Below, piece after piece: positions 25,021-34,562 of a DNA stretch of 64,000 nt. The stretch comes from Lentibacillus sp. Marseille-P4043 (GTDB lineage: Bacteria > Bacillota > Bacilli > Bacillales > Amphibacillaceae), in NCBI RefSeq assembly GCF_900258515.1, contig NZ_LT984884.1, forward strand, positions 2,725,696-2,789,695, given 5' to 3'. The notes under the pieces are model-generated. The model saw only the letters and a program-made list of their open reading frames with translations. It ran no database searches and was not told where the DNA came from. Both the position numbers and the translations under genes were made by a program. Every line of letters starts with the position of its first letter. The stretch's first letter is position 1.

Positions 25021-26202
25021 ATGAATCAATTTAAACGTGTATTTTTAATCGTAATGGACTCAGTTGGGATCGGTGAGGCACCAGATGCTGAGAAGTTTAA
25101 TGATGTAGGTGCAGACACATATGGACATATCGCAGAACGGATGAACGGTTTGAAGATGCCAAACATGGGAAAATTAGGCTTGAGTAATATTCGAGAAATT
25201 AAAGGAATCGAGCCAGCAGCAGAACCAACGGCTTATTACACTAAAATGCAAGAAGCATCAAACGGGAAAGATACCATGACTGGTCACTGGGAAATCATGG
25301 GATTAAACATTCAAAAACCATTTCGTACATTTCCAGACGGATTCCCACCCGAATTAATCAATGAATTAGAGGAAAAAACCGGCCGTAAAGTGATTGGAAA
25401 TAAACCAGCATCTGGGACAGTAATTCTTGATGAGCTCGGTGAGGAGCATATGAAAACAGGTGCATTAATTGTCTATACGTCAGCAGATTCCGTGTTGCAA
25501 ATCGCCGCACATGAGGACATTGTGCCACTTGATGAATTGTATCGGATTTGTGAAATTGCCCGTGAATTAACATTGGACGAACGCTATATGGTCGGTCGCG
25601 TTATCGCACGGCCGTTTGTCGGTAACCCAGGTGCATTTGAACGCACATCTAACCGCCATGATTATGCATTAAAACCATTTGGACGTACCGTTATGAATGA
25701 GTTAAAAGATGCTAATTACGATGTTATCGCATTAGGGAAAATTTCTGATATTTATGATGGAGAAGGTGTCACGGAGGCAATTCGTACGAAAGACAATGAT
25801 GACGGCATGACAAAACTAGTTGAGACAATGGAAAAAGACTTTAATGGAATTAGCTTTTTAAACTTAGTTGATTTTGATGCGAAATATGGCCACAGACGTG
25901 ACCCGGAAGGCTACGGGGAAGCATTGCAAGCATATGATGCCAGACTCCCAGAAGTATTAAATAAACTTACGGATGAAGATTTGCTGATGATCACAGCTGA
26001 CCATGGGAATGACCCAATCCATCATGGAACAGACCATACACGCGAATATGTGCCATTACTTGTTTATCATACAAACAAGAGTAACAAAGAAAAACAACTG
26101 CCACTTCGAGAAACATTTGCAGATATCGGCGCAACCATTGCGGATAACTTTGATGTAAAAATGCCTGAACACGGAAAAAGTTTTTTAGATAATATTCGCT
26201 AG
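25021..26202 (+). CDS. deoB: Phosphopentomutase
   Basis: 393 residues of the alkaline-phosphatase superfamily. Metal sites: [24 protein letters not shown] (phospho-Thr), [22 protein letters not shown] and [14 protein letters not shown]. Interconverts ribose (deoxyribose) 1- and 5-phosphates, linking nucleoside breakdown to central metabolism. ATG follows GGGAGGTAATCA. It leads the deoB-punA-pdp cluster, which releases and uses pentose phosphates. Confidence 0.95.
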   Translation: MNQFKRVFLIVMDSVGIGEAPDAEKFNDVGADTYGHIAERMNGLKMPNMGKLGLSNIREIKGIEPAAEPTAYYTKMQEASNGKDTMTGHWEIMGLNIQKPFRTFPDGFPPELINELEEKTGRKVIGNKPASGTVILDELGEEHMKTGALIVYTSADSVLQIAAHEDIVPLDELYRICEIARELTLDERYMVGRVIARPFVGNPGAFERTSNRHDYALKPFGRTVMNELKDANYDVIALGKISDIYDGEGVTEAIRTKDNDDGMTKLVETMEKDFNGISFLNLVDFDAKYGHRRDPEGYGEALQAYDARLPEVLNKLTDEDLLMITADHGNDPIHHGTDHTREYVPLLVYHTNKSNKEKQLPLRETFADIGATIADNFDVKMPEHGKSFLDNIR

Positions 26203-26214
26203 AAAAAAGATCAT

Positions 26215-26236
26215 GGAACCAGTCCTAGCTGGTTCC
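26215..26236 (+). terminator. Hairpin between deoB and punA
   Basis: GGAACCAG and CTGGTTCC form a perfect 8-bp stem with a 6-nt loop. There is no T tract, so it may be a processing or attenuating structure rather than a full stop. Confidence 0.45.
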
Positions 26237-26286
26237 TGGCTTATACATACGATTACGAACATTTTACAAGAGAGGATGGAACGATT

Positions 26287-27105
26287 ATGAATCATCAAGA
26301 AGTAAAAGAAGCGAGTTCAGTTATTCAGGAAAAACTCCAAGCTACACCAGCAATAGGGTTGATTTTAGGGTCTGGGTTGGGTGTATTAGCAGACAAAATT
26401 GAAAACCCTACCGTCATTCCATATCATGAGGTACCACATTTTCCAGAATCAACTGTATCCGGTCACAAAGGACAACTAGTTGCAGGAGTGTTAGAAGGAA
26501 AACAAGTTATTGCCATGCAAGGCCGCTTTCATTTTTATGAAGGATATTCAATGAAGCAAGTTACCTTTCCTGTACGAGTTATGAAGGAACTTGGAATCAC
26601 ATCACTAATTGTGACTAACGCTGCTGGCGGCATAAATGAAACCTTTAATCCTGGTGATTTAATGCTCATCAGTGATCATATTAATAATATGGGAACCAAT
26701 CCATTAATCGGGCCAAATAATGATGCGTTTGGTGTGCGTTTCCCTGATATGTCACAAGTGTATGACAAGGAATATTTAGCACATGCAAAATCATGTGCAA
26801 ACGAATTAGGAATCACGGTACAAGAAGGCGTGTACGTGGGAAATACAGGTCCGACATACGAAACACCTGCAGAAATTAAAATGCTCAGGACAATGGGCGG
26901 AGATGCTGTCGGTATGTCAACAGTTCCCGAAGTAATTGTTGCAGGACATGCAGGTTTGCGCGTATTAGGGATCTCCTGCATTTCCAACATGGCAGCAGGA
27001 ATCCTTGATCAACCATTAACCCATGATGAAGTAATCGAAACAACAGATAAGGTCAGAGAAAACTTCTTGCAATTCGTGAAAAAAATTATTCAAACACTAC
27101 CATAA
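26287..27105 (+). CDS. punA: Purine nucleoside phosphorylase
   Basis: 272 residues, the trimeric (PNP-I/MTAP) type. Motifs: LILGSGLGVLAD phosphate loop, GRFHFYEGYSM, VTNAAGGINETFNPGDLM, TYETPAEIKMLR, DAVGMSTVPEVIVA. It splits inosine and guanosine to base plus ribose 1-phosphate. Lies 84 bp after deoB and 27 bp before pdp. Confidence 0.94.
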   Translation: MNHQEVKEASSVIQEKLQATPAIGLILGSGLGVLADKIENPTVIPYHEVPHFPESTVSGHKGQLVAGVLEGKQVIAMQGRFHFYEGYSMKQVTFPVRVMKELGITSLIVTNAAGGINETFNPGDLMLISDHINNMGTNPLIGPNNDAFGVRFPDMSQVYDKEYLAHAKSCANELGITVQEGVYVGNTGPTYETPAEIKMLRTMGGDAVGMSTVPEVIVAGHAGLRVLGISCISNMAAGILDQPLTHDEVIETTDKVRENFLQFVKKIIQTLP

Positions 27106-27132
27106 AAATTAGATGTAAAGGTGATAGATAAC

Positions 27133-28437
27133 ATGAGAATGTACGATTTAATTGAAAAGAAACGAGACGGGCACGAACTCACAAATGAGGAAATTCAATT
27201 TTTTATAAATGGTTATACAAATGGAGATATACCGGACTATCAAGTTAGTGCATTATTAATGGCAGTCTATTTTCAAGATATGACCGAAGAAGAACGTGCT
27301 GTGTTAACGACCGCAATGGTTGATTCTGGTGATAAGATTGACTTGTCTGCTATATCCGGAATAAAAGTAGATAAGCACTCCACAGGCGGTGTAGGGGACA
27401 CTACAACATTAATTCTTGCCCCACTTGTGGCATCGCTTGGTGTACCAGTTGCAAAAATGAGCGGAAGAGGACTAGGCCATACTGGTGGGACGATTGATAA
27501 GTTAGAGGCTGTCCCAGGTTTTCACGTTGAAATAACGAGTGATGAATTTATCGATTTGGTAAATAAAAATAAAGTCGCTGTCGTCGGCCAATCTGGAAAC
27601 TTAACCCCTGCAGACAAAAAACTATACAGCTTACGCGACGTAACAGCAACGGTTAATTCAATCCCATTAATTGCAAGCTCGATTATGAGTAAAAAAATCG
27701 CCTCTGGTGCGGACGCTATTGTACTTGACGTAAAAACAGGTGCCGGTGCATTTATGAAAAGCCTTGATGATGCCAAAAGTCTTGCACAAGCAATGGTATC
27801 AATTGGAAATCGGGTTGGCAGAAACACAATGGCGGTTATTTCCGACATGAGTCAACCACTTGGCTATGCAATTGGGAATGCGCTTGAAGTAAAAGAAGCA
27901 ATTGACACACTTCAAGGAAAAGGCCCAGAAGATTTAACAGAACTTTGTCTGACATTAGGTAGTCAAATGGTTGTACTAGCTAAAAAAGCTTCCAGTCTTG
28001 ATGAGGCTAGAGAACAACTAAAGGCAAACATGGAGAACGGCAAAGCATTTGAACAGTTTAAAACGTTCTTACAATCGCAAGGCGGTGATGCAAGTGTGGC
28101 TGATCACCCTGAATTAATGCCAAAAGCTGACTACATGGTTGAATTGCCAGCAAAAGAAGCAGGAACGATCAAGAACATTATCGCTGATGACCTAGGAACA
28201 GCCGCCATGATGCTTGGAGCCGGTCGAGCAACAAAAGAATCGGTGATCGACCTTGCTGTGGGAATCGTTCTTCATAAGAAAGTCGGTGACCAGGTTGAAG
28301 CTGGCGAATCATTGTTAACTATTCATGCAAATCAAGCTAATATTGAAGAAGTAAAAGAGAAACTATATCAATCGATTGAAGTCTCAACTGACAACGTTTC
28401 AGCACCTTCTTTAATCTATGATATCGTAACAGAATAA
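27133..28437 (+). CDS. pdp: Pyrimidine-nucleoside phosphorylase
   Basis: 434 residues. The glycosyl transferase family 3 signature is visible as [19 protein letters not shown] and [18 protein letters not shown], with [19 protein letters not shown]; a C-terminal PYNP domain ([23 protein letters not shown]) follows. It phosphorolyses uridine and thymidine. ATG 27133 has AAAGGTGAT upstream; the frame could start at a GTG within that site. A strong terminator closes the deoB-punA-pdp unit. In B. subtilis pdp is elsewhere, so its place here is a local difference. Confidence 0.93.
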   Translation: MRMYDLIEKKRDGHELTNEEIQFFINGYTNGDIPDYQVSALLMAVYFQDMTEEERAVLTTAMVDSGDKIDLSAISGIKVDKHSTGGVGDTTTLILAPLVASLGVPVAKMSGRGLGHTGGTIDKLEAVPGFHVEITSDEFIDLVNKNKVAVVGQSGNLTPADKKLYSLRDVTATVNSIPLIASSIMSKKIASGADAIVLDVKTGAGAFMKSLDDAKSLAQAMVSIGNRVGRNTMAVISDMSQPLGYAIGNALEVKEAIDTLQGKGPEDLTELCLTLGSQMVVLAKKASSLDEAREQLKANMENGKAFEQFKTFLQSQGGDASVADHPELMPKADYMVELPAKEAGTIKNIIADDLGTAAMMLGAGRATKESVIDLAVGIVLHKKVGDQVEAGESLLTIHANQANIEEVKEKLYQSIEVSTDNVSAPSLIYDIVTE

Positions 28438-28452
28438 TTCTATTCATACTTG

Positions 28453-28482
28453 GGGCACACAGAAACAATGTGTGCCCTTTTT
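28453..28482 (+). terminator. Terminator of the nucleoside cluster
   Basis: GGGCACAC pairs with GTGTGCCC, followed by five Ts. Confidence 0.8.
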
Positions 28483-28535
28483 GTGTTAGATATGGAAGTT
28501 AAAATTTGGCTTTGTCCCACTAATGACAAGGTAGG

Positions 28536-28855
28536 CCATGTCTAGCTCCGACGTACAGGACGTACTAGTGTCGATGAAGCCACAGGACGTGGCGTTTTCA
28601 TCGACCAGCGCCCAGCGACTAGTGAACAACACCCGCCTCCTTACGATAAGTCAACATCGATTCAGGTATTGAAGGAGGGCCGACTAAAACCGGACTTTGC
28701 GTCCAACGTCGGCATACCCCTATGAAGTGGCATGTTTCCTTTATCTCATACGGTAGGAATGTTCAATTAAGTTCGCCGCTATGCGCTCACGTCTTGAACC
28801 ACCCGTGTTGCACGGGCGCAGTTCATACGTCGCTTAACGGGCGCTTCCGCTTTTC
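28536..28855 (-). repeat. Large Bacillaceae-type intergenic repeat, copy 1
   Basis: Fills the space between pdp and dacF. Read in reverse it shares with 42079-42304 the blocks AGCGGAAGCGCCCG, TAAGCGACGTAT, GAGATAAAGGAAACATG, TGTTGACTTATCGTA.GGAGG, ACTAGTCGCTGGGCGCT. It contains an extra 70-80 bp middle (around 28660-28730) and a private hairpin CCCGTGTTGCACGGG. No gene. Confidence 0.6.
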
Positions 28856-28871
28856 TCATGTTATAAAAATT

Positions 28872-28900
28872 TAATATCATGGCAATCCTAGGGTTATATT
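28872..28900 (+). promoter_or_regulatory. Possible sigma-F/G-type promoter of dacF
   Basis: GGTTATATT (28892-28900) fits the GGnnAnAnTn forespore -10 pattern and lies 20 bp before the start codon; the -35 (AATAT near 28873) is weak. dacF is a sigma-F gene in B. subtilis. Confidence 0.3.
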
Positions 28901-28919
28901 GATTCTTGGAGGTAAGGTT

Positions 28920-30104
28920 ATGAAAAAAATTGTTTTACTAGTTAGTATCGTTTTTTCTCTATTATCGGTCTCAGCCATTACTGTGTTTGGTGAGGAGAAG
29001 GATACGGATAAAACCGATCAGTCGGTAAACCTTGCACCTGATGCGAAATCGGCAATTTTAATGGAACGCGATACAGGTAAACTATTATTTGATAAGAATG
29101 CAGACGAAAAACTTCCGCCCGCAAGTATGACGAAAATCATGACCCTCTTGTTAATTATGGAACAACTCGATAAAGGAAATTTGCAATTGGATGAGAAAGT
29201 TAGAGTAAGTGAACGAGCAGCATCCATGGGGGGATCGCAAATATTTCTGGAAGCCGGGGAAGAAATGACGGTCGATGATCTGTTAAAAGGGATTGCTATT
29301 GCATCCGGAAATGATGCAAGTGTGGCCCTGGCTGAAAAAATAGCCGGTAGTGAGGAAGCATTTGTGCAGAAAATGAATGAGAAGGTAGCAGAATTAAATT
29401 TAAAAAACACCCATTTCAATAATACAACAGGACTACCCGCAGACGATCATTATAGTACAGCCCATGATATGGCAGTTATGGCGAAGGAACTATTAAAATA
29501 CGAAGCAATAACGAATTATACATCAATCTATGAGGACTATTTACGAAAAGGAACCGAGGATGAATTTTGGTTAGTGAATACGAATAAACTCGTGAAATTT
29601 TATCCTGGTGTGGATGGTCTGAAAACCGGTTATACGAATGAAGCAAAGTATTGTTTAACGGCAACTGCAGAAAAACAGGATATGCGTGTAATTGCTGTTG
29701 TAATGGGAGCAAAGACAACAAAAGAGCGCAATGAGACTGTAAGCCAAATGCTAGATTATGCCTTTAGTCAATTTGGTACAACAAAACTATTTGAAAAGGG
29801 GCAAACGATCACAACGCTTGATTTATTAAAAGCTGAGAATAAAAAATTAAACGTTGTTGCATCCGAATCAATCAGCACACTTCATAAAAAAGATGAAGAA
29901 CCAAAAAATATTACAACATCTGTCAAATTGAAGAATAGCTTAGATCTACCACTTAGCAAAGGGGATCAAGTAGGGACATTAACTGTTAAAGATGGAGATA
30001 AGGTTTTATCGAAAACGCCACTCACTATCAATAAAAATGTTCAACCAGCGTCATTTTTAACCTTATTCAAACGTTCCATCAATGAAATGGTAAAATACCG
30101 CTAA
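28920..30104 (+). CDS. dacF: D-alanyl-D-alanine carboxypeptidase DacF
   Basis: 394 residues: signal peptide (1-24), penicillin-binding transpeptidase-like domain with active-site SMTK (in PPASMTKIMTLL), SGNDASVALAE and KTGYTNEAKYCL, then the PBP5 C-terminal beta domain and a terminal amphipathic anchor. It trims pentapeptides in forespore peptidoglycan. ATG 28920 follows GGAGGTAAGG; the frame to 28899 precedes that site. Directly upstream of spoIIAA as in B. subtilis. Confidence 0.93.
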   Translation: MKKIVLLVSIVFSLLSVSAITVFGEEKDTDKTDQSVNLAPDAKSAILMERDTGKLLFDKNADEKLPPASMTKIMTLLLIMEQLDKGNLQLDEKVRVSERAASMGGSQIFLEAGEEMTVDDLLKGIAIASGNDASVALAEKIAGSEEAFVQKMNEKVAELNLKNTHFNNTTGLPADDHYSTAHDMAVMAKELLKYEAITNYTSIYEDYLRKGTEDEFWLVNTNKLVKFYPGVDGLKTGYTNEAKYCLTATAEKQDMRVIAVVMGAKTTKERNETVSQMLDYAFSQFGTTKLFEKGQTITTLDLLKAENKKLNVVASESISTLHKKDEEPKNITTSVKLKNSLDLPLSKGDQVGTLTVKDGDKVLSKTPLTINKNVQPASFLTLFKRSINEMVKYR

Positions 30105-30205
30105 GGCTTTGAAGAAATGAATCGTTAGCAGGAGTGGACAATTAATCTTCCACTTCCTGCATTTTTGCTCTAGTTTCGTCGAATTATTTCTTCTTTTGTC
30201 AACGT

Positions 30206-30235
30206 GCAGGAATTGACCCACTTTATCTTGAAATA
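30206..30235 (+). promoter_or_regulatory. sigma-H-type promoter of the spoIIA operon
   Basis: GCAGGAATT (30206-30214) matches the sigma-H -35 consensus RnAGGAwWW exactly; 12 bp later CTTGAAATA (30227-30235) resembles the -10 RnnGAATww with two mismatches. The spoIIA operon is sigma-H/Spo0A driven in B. subtilis. No Spo0A box was located with confidence. Confidence 0.55.
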
Positions 30236-30271
30236 GACTGTACAACGTATTTGTGAGGAGGAAAAGCAAAA

Positions 30272-30625
30272 ATGGGTCTTAGTACGATGTTTGATGTGAA
30301 AGAAGATGTCTTAATTGTCCGATTGTCGGGTGAATTAGATCACCACGAAGCGGAAAGTCTGCGCAATGAATGGAAGGAAATGATGTATAAAAACGCAGTA
30401 AAACATGTTGTACTCAACCTCGAATCCGTATCATTTATGGATAGTTCAGGACTTGGGGTGATATTAGGTCGCTATAAAGAAGTTTTGCAATTGGGTGGTG
30501 AAATGGTTGTTTGCTCCGTTTCACCAGCAGTTAACCGTTTATTCGAAATGTCTGGTCTATTTAAAATTGTTCGTTTAGAGGAGAACGAGCAATTTGCTTT
30601 AGTAACGTTGGGGGTGGCTTCATGA
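30272..30625 (+). CDS. spoIIAA: Anti-sigma factor antagonist SpoIIAA
   Basis: 117-residue STAS-domain protein. The regulatory serine is in [18 protein letters not shown] (about residue 57-58); [17 protein letters not shown] is the N-terminal STAS strand/helix. Unphosphorylated SpoIIAA displaces SigF from SpoIIAB; SpoIIAB phosphorylates it in return. Its stop overlaps the spoIIAB start by 4 bp (ATGA). ATG follows GAGGAGGAAAAG. Confidence 0.96.
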   Translation: MGLSTMFDVKEDVLIVRLSGELDHHEAESLRNEWKEMMYKNAVKHVVLNLESVSFMDSSGLGVILGRYKEVLQLGGEMVVCSVSPAVNRLFEMSGLFKIVRLEENEQFALVTLGVAS

Positions 30626-31062
30626 ATAATGAAATGGTTGTGGAATTTGCCAGTGTTAGTGAAAATGAATCGTTTGCACGTGTAACGGTAGCAGCATTTG
30701 TTTCACAGATTGATCCAACAATGGACGAACTGACCGAAATTAAAACCGTTGTATCAGAAGCGGTGACAAATGCAATTATTCATGGATACAACAATGAGTC
30801 GAATCAAAAAGTTTCTATATCGTGTGTGTTACGCGATGATGAACTGGAATTAACGATTAAAGATAATGGGATTGGAATTGGAGATGTGGAAGAGGCAAGA
30901 CAGCCGTTATTCACATCAAAACCGGAATTAGAAAGATCGGGAATGGGATTTACGATCATTGAAAATTTCATGGATACAGTAAACGTCATCTCCGTGGCTG
31001 GAGAGGGAACAACGGTACAAATGACAAAACAATTAACGAAAAATAAGACGGTTTGTAACTAG
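30622..31062 (+). CDS. spoIIAB: Anti-sigma F factor and serine kinase SpoIIAB
   Basis: 146 residues of the GHKL ATPase fold: N box [14 protein letters not shown]1 box [13 protein letters not shown]2 box [15 protein letters not shown]. It binds SigF and holds it inactive in the predivisional cell, and phosphorylates SpoIIAA. Start overlaps spoIIAA; sigF begins 3 bp after the stop. Confidence 0.96.
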   Translation: MNNEMVVEFASVSENESFARVTVAAFVSQIDPTMDELTEIKTVVSEAVTNAIIHGYNNESNQKVSISCVLRDDELELTIKDNGIGIGDVEEARQPLFTSKPELERSGMGFTIIENFMDTVNVISVAGEGTTVQMTKQLTKNKTVCN

Positions 31063-31065
31063 GGG

Positions 31066-31824
31066 ATGCCTATGGATGTAAATGTAAAGCATTTGAATCG
31101 TAAAGATCCTTTAACCGATGAGCAAGTAAAGGAGTATATTTATAAAAGTCAACAAGGCGATAAAGATGCTAGAGATTTACTCGTAGAAAAAAATATACGA
31201 CTTGTCTGGTCTGTGGTGCAGCGTTTTATCAATCGTGGCTATGACCCAGACGATTTGTTTCAGATTGGTAGTATCGGTTTAATTAAATCCATTGACAAAT
31301 TTGATCTTTCGTATGACGTTCGTTTTTCGACGTATGCCGTTCCCATGATTATTGGAGAGATTCAACGATTCATTCGTGATGATGGAAGCATTAAAGTAAG
31401 CCGTTCCTTAAAAGAAGTAGGGAATAAAATCCGTAAGAAAAAAGATGAATTAACCAAAAAACTTGGAAGGTCACCAACCATTCATGAAATAGCAGAAGCC
31501 TTGGATATACCTGCAGAAGATGTTGTCCATGCGGAAGAGGCTGCAAAATCGCCACATTCCATTCATGAAACCGTATTTGAAAATGATGGCGATCCAATTA
31601 CATTATTAGACCAAATAGCTGACCAGGACACGAAATGGTTTGACAAAATATCACTGCAAGAAGCGATTCGGGGGTTGAATGAGCGTGAACGGTTAATTGT
31701 TTACTTGCGGTACTACAAAGATAAAACCCAATCGGAAGTAGCAGACAGGCTAGGAATATCGCAAGTGCAAGTATCACGATTAGAGAAAAAAATATTACAC
31801 GACATGAAAGCGCAAATGGGTTAG
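31066..31824 (+). CDS. sigF: Forespore RNA polymerase sigma factor F
   Basis: 252 residues: region 2 (YDPDDLFQIGSIGLIKSIDK, FSTYAVPMIIGEIQRFIRDD), region 3 (GRSPTIHEIAEALDI) and region 4 (QSEVADRLGISQVQVSRLEK). First compartment-specific sigma of sporulation. The first ATG at 31066 or the one at 31072 could be used. A strong terminator follows 25 bp after the stop. Confidence 0.96.
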   Translation: MPMDVNVKHLNRKDPLTDEQVKEYIYKSQQGDKDARDLLVEKNIRLVWSVVQRFINRGYDPDDLFQIGSIGLIKSIDKFDLSYDVRFSTYAVPMIIGEIQRFIRDDGSIKVSRSLKEVGNKIRKKKDELTKKLGRSPTIHEIAEALDIPAEDVVHAEEAAKSPHSIHETVFENDGDPITLLDQIADQDTKWFDKISLQEAIRGLNERERLIVYLRYYKDKTQSEVADRLGISQVQVSRLEKKILHDMKAQMG

Positions 31825-31848
31825 TTACATAACGCAAACACCCAAAAA

Positions 31849-31883
31849 CAAATCATCACATTTATGTGGTGATTTGTTTTTTT
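31849..31883 (+). terminator. Terminator of the dacF-spoIIA operon
   Basis: CAAATCATCACA and TGTGGTGATTTG form a 12-bp stem around a short loop, followed by seven Ts. Confidence 0.8.
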
Positions 31884-31945
31884 GTTATAAAATATCACGT
31901 TTAACAAATACTATCCTTACGTCACAGATAATTGAGGTGATACAT

Positions 31946-32551
31946 ATGGTCGATATTGTTTATTTGCGGATGAAAAAGAATGTGGAAACAACAGATTTGC
32001 AGGCCGTCCATTTAAAAGATATTGCCTATTTGTCAACGTCTTCCGAGCATAAAACCGAAATGGAAGAAACCGTCCTCTATAGGATTACGAAAAAAGACCG
32101 TAATATCGTTGTTATCGATAGCTTTTTAATCATTGACCATTTACGAAACAAGTATCCGAATTTGGAATTTCAGCTGTTAGGTCCAAATCAGACGATCATC
32201 CGGATTGTCAAACGAAAAAAGGCACCAAATCCTTTAGTTGTTGCGTTTGTATGGCTATTACTATTTATCGGAACAGCGATGACAATCATGAATTTTCATT
32301 ATGATGTCAGTATGCAAGAGGTTCAGCAAAGACTTCATTTTTTGCTAACCGGTGAGCATAATGACTATCCGCTATGGATTCAAATACCATATTCAATCGG
32401 ACTCGGACTCGGCATGTTATTATTTTTCAATCACTGGTTTAAAAAACGGTTTAATGAGGAGCCAAGCCCACTTGAAGTGGAGATCTTTAATTACCAGCAA
32501 GATCTTGATCAATATGTCAGTTACAACGAAAATAAACTAAATGATAAGTAA
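31946..32551 (+). CDS. spoVAA: Stage V sporulation protein AA
   Basis: 201 residues: a cytosolic N-terminal domain (IVYLRMKKNVETTDLQAVHL, IIDHLRNKYPNLEFQLLGPN) and two C-terminal membrane segments. SpoVA proteins move dipicolinic acid in sporulation and germination. ATG 31946 follows GAGGTGATACAT; the longer frame from 31874 runs into the sigF terminator. The stop overlaps spoVAB by 11 bp. Confidence 0.88.
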   Translation: MVDIVYLRMKKNVETTDLQAVHLKDIAYLSTSSEHKTEMEETVLYRITKKDRNIVVIDSFLIIDHLRNKYPNLEFQLLGPNQTIIRIVKRKKAPNPLVVAFVWLLLFIGTAMTIMNFHYDVSMQEVQQRLHFLLTGEHNDYPLWIQIPYSIGLGLGMLLFFNHWFKKRFNEEPSPLEVEIFNYQQDLDQYVSYNENKLNDK

Positions 32552-32969
32552 TAGCTTGATTTGTCTTGCGGAAATAATTATAGGATTTGCTGGAGGTCTT
32601 GCTGTTGGGGGTGGCTTTGTTGCCTTTTTAACCGTTTTAGGCATTATTCCCAGATTAATTCAATTAAGTAAAACTGATCATTTAATACGTGTTTATGGTG
32701 CATGCGTGATCATTGGTATGTTAGTTGGAACCTATCTTTCATTTACAGATATAACGTGGAATCAACCGCTGATTATATTAATTCTTTGGGGTGGATTTCA
32801 TGGCATTTTCAACGGGATGTTGGCCGCAGCATTGACAGAGGTATTAAATGTTTTCCCGCTTCTTTCTAAACGAATAGGCATGGAACAGCAATTATTAGCA
32901 TTTCTGATGGCAATCGTTTTTGGAAAAGTAGCTGGGTCGTTGTTTCAATGGCTCGTTTTTGTAAAGTAA
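32541..32969 (+). CDS. spoVAB: Stage V sporulation protein AB
   Basis: 142 residues with four predicted membrane segments (AGGLAVGGGFVAFLTVLG, GGFHGIFNGMLAAALTEVLN). Position, size and sequence match SpoVAB. It overlaps spoVAA. In B. subtilis the next genes would be spoVAC, AD and AE; here spoVAF follows directly after 31 bp. Confidence 0.88.
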   Translation: MISNSLICLAEIIIGFAGGLAVGGGFVAFLTVLGIIPRLIQLSKTDHLIRVYGACVIIGMLVGTYLSFTDITWNQPLIILILWGGFHGIFNGMLAAALTEVLNVFPLLSKRIGMEQQLLAFLMAIVFGKVAGSLFQWLVFVK

Positions 32970-33000
32970 TGTCAATTAGGAATGGAGTGATTCAGCAACT

Positions 33001-34485
33001 ATGACAGATACAAAGGATAAAAGTCCAATTTCTCCAGACATCGATGATATTGAAGCTTTTATGAAAGAAAAAATTGGAATTGGCATCTCGTTCGATGTTG
33101 GATTTCGAGAAATGGTCGTATTAAAAAATAAGATCCAATTGTACTACCTGAATGGCTTAGTTGATTCTTCTATAATTGTGCAAATTATGAAAGTCCTTGT
33201 TCAGATTAATGATAATGAAGGAAATCGAAAAAAAGTTCAAGAAATCATAGAGAATCGATTAGTCCATCAACAGGTTGAGCGAATTAAATCATTGGATGAA
33301 GCGGTTGATCAAATTTTATCTGGTTTAATCGTTATTTTTGTTGATGGAGAAGACGAGGCATTTGTCATTGATGTTCGTCATTATCCTGGTCGAACCCCGG
33401 AAGAACCGGATACAGAGCACGTCGTTCGGGGTTCCAGGGACGGATACACAGAAAATGTAATTGAAAATACCGCCTTAACGAGAAGAAGAATTCGTGATGA
33501 ACGATTGCGTCACGAAATGCTGAAGGTAGGAGAACGTTCAAAAATGGACGTTTGTGTCTGCTATTTACATGATGTAGCAGATGAGGGATTAGTCAAATTA
33601 ATCAAAAAGAAAATCCGAGAAGTGGAAATAGATGGCATGTCAATGGCGGATAAAACGTTAGAAGAATTTATGATCAACAGTAAATGGAATCCATATCCGA
33701 TGGTCCGATACACTGAACGACCAGACGTTGCTGCCCATCATATACTAGAAGGGCATGTCGTGATTATCGTTGATACATCACCAAGTGTCATCATCTTGCC
33801 GACCACCTTTTTTCATCATGTTCAACACGCTGAAGAATATCGGCAACGACCTGCTGTTGGGTCATTTATTCGCTGGGCAAGGTTTCTGGCAATTTTAGCA
33901 TCCATCTTTCTTTTGCCAATGTGGCTGCTCTTTGCCATGGATCCGACATTGTTGCCTAAGTCACTATCGTTTATTGGTCCAAACGAAGAAGGAAATATCC
34001 CGATAACGGTACAAATTATACTAGGGATTTTAGGTGTGGAATTCCTGCGAATGGCGGCCATTCATACACCAACCCCATTGTCAACAGCCATGGGATTAAT
34101 TGCGGCGGTGTTGATTGGCCAAATCGCGATCGATGTCGGCATGCTTAGTCCGGAAGTTATTTTATATGTTTCCATTAGTGCGATTGGTTCTTATGTGACG
34201 CCTAGTTATGAATTAAGTGTGGCCAACAAATTGGGCCGGTTATTCCTAGTCATTGTCACAGCTATATTTGGTGTAATTGGTTTTGCAGTCGGATTTACCG
34301 CTTATCTTCTCTTTTTGGTAAGTTTAAAATCATTGCGGACGCCTTATTTTTGGCCGTTTATTCCGTTCAACTTAAGGGCGATTACACATATTCTCTTTCG
34401 TATCCCTGTACCATTCAACAACAAACGGCCAAGTATCGTACATCCGCGAAACACCTATAGCCAACCATTAAAAAAAGATTCATAA
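33001..34485 (+). CDS. spoVAF: Stage V sporulation protein AF (GerA-type)
   Basis: 494 residues. A long soluble N-terminal domain (ENTALTRRRIRDERLRHEML, SKWNPYPMVRYTERPDVAAHH) and a C-terminal membrane domain with five or more segments (FHHVQHAEEYRQRPAVGSFI, EFLRMAAIHTPTPLSTAMGL), the GerA family pattern shared by germinant receptor A subunits and SpoVAF. The EDYYERP-like motif appears as AEEYRQRP. Placement after spoVAB and before lysA identifies it as SpoVAF, but spoVAC-AD-AE are not present. Confidence 0.88.
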   Translation: MTDTKDKSPISPDIDDIEAFMKEKIGIGISFDVGFREMVVLKNKIQLYYLNGLVDSSIIVQIMKVLVQINDNEGNRKKVQEIIENRLVHQQVERIKSLDEAVDQILSGLIVIFVDGEDEAFVIDVRHYPGRTPEEPDTEHVVRGSRDGYTENVIENTALTRRRIRDERLRHEMLKVGERSKMDVCVCYLHDVADEGLVKLIKKKIREVEIDGMSMADKTLEEFMINSKWNPYPMVRYTERPDVAAHHILEGHVVIIVDTSPSVIILPTTFFHHVQHAEEYRQRPAVGSFIRWARFLAILASIFLLPMWLLFAMDPTLLPKSLSFIGPNEEGNIPITVQIILGILGVEFLRMAAIHTPTPLSTAMGLIAAVLIGQIAIDVGMLSPEVILYVSISAIGSYVTPSYELSVANKLGRLFLVIVTAIFGVIGFAVGFTAYLLFLVSLKSLRTPYFWPFIPFNLRAITHILFRIPVPFNNKRPSIVHPRNTYSQPLKKDS

Positions 34486-34562
34486 AAAAGCCATCCCTTT
34501 TCATTTCTGCTTCATTATGATAAAGTACTTTTATGATTCAACGTGAAGAGGATGGGGACAAA

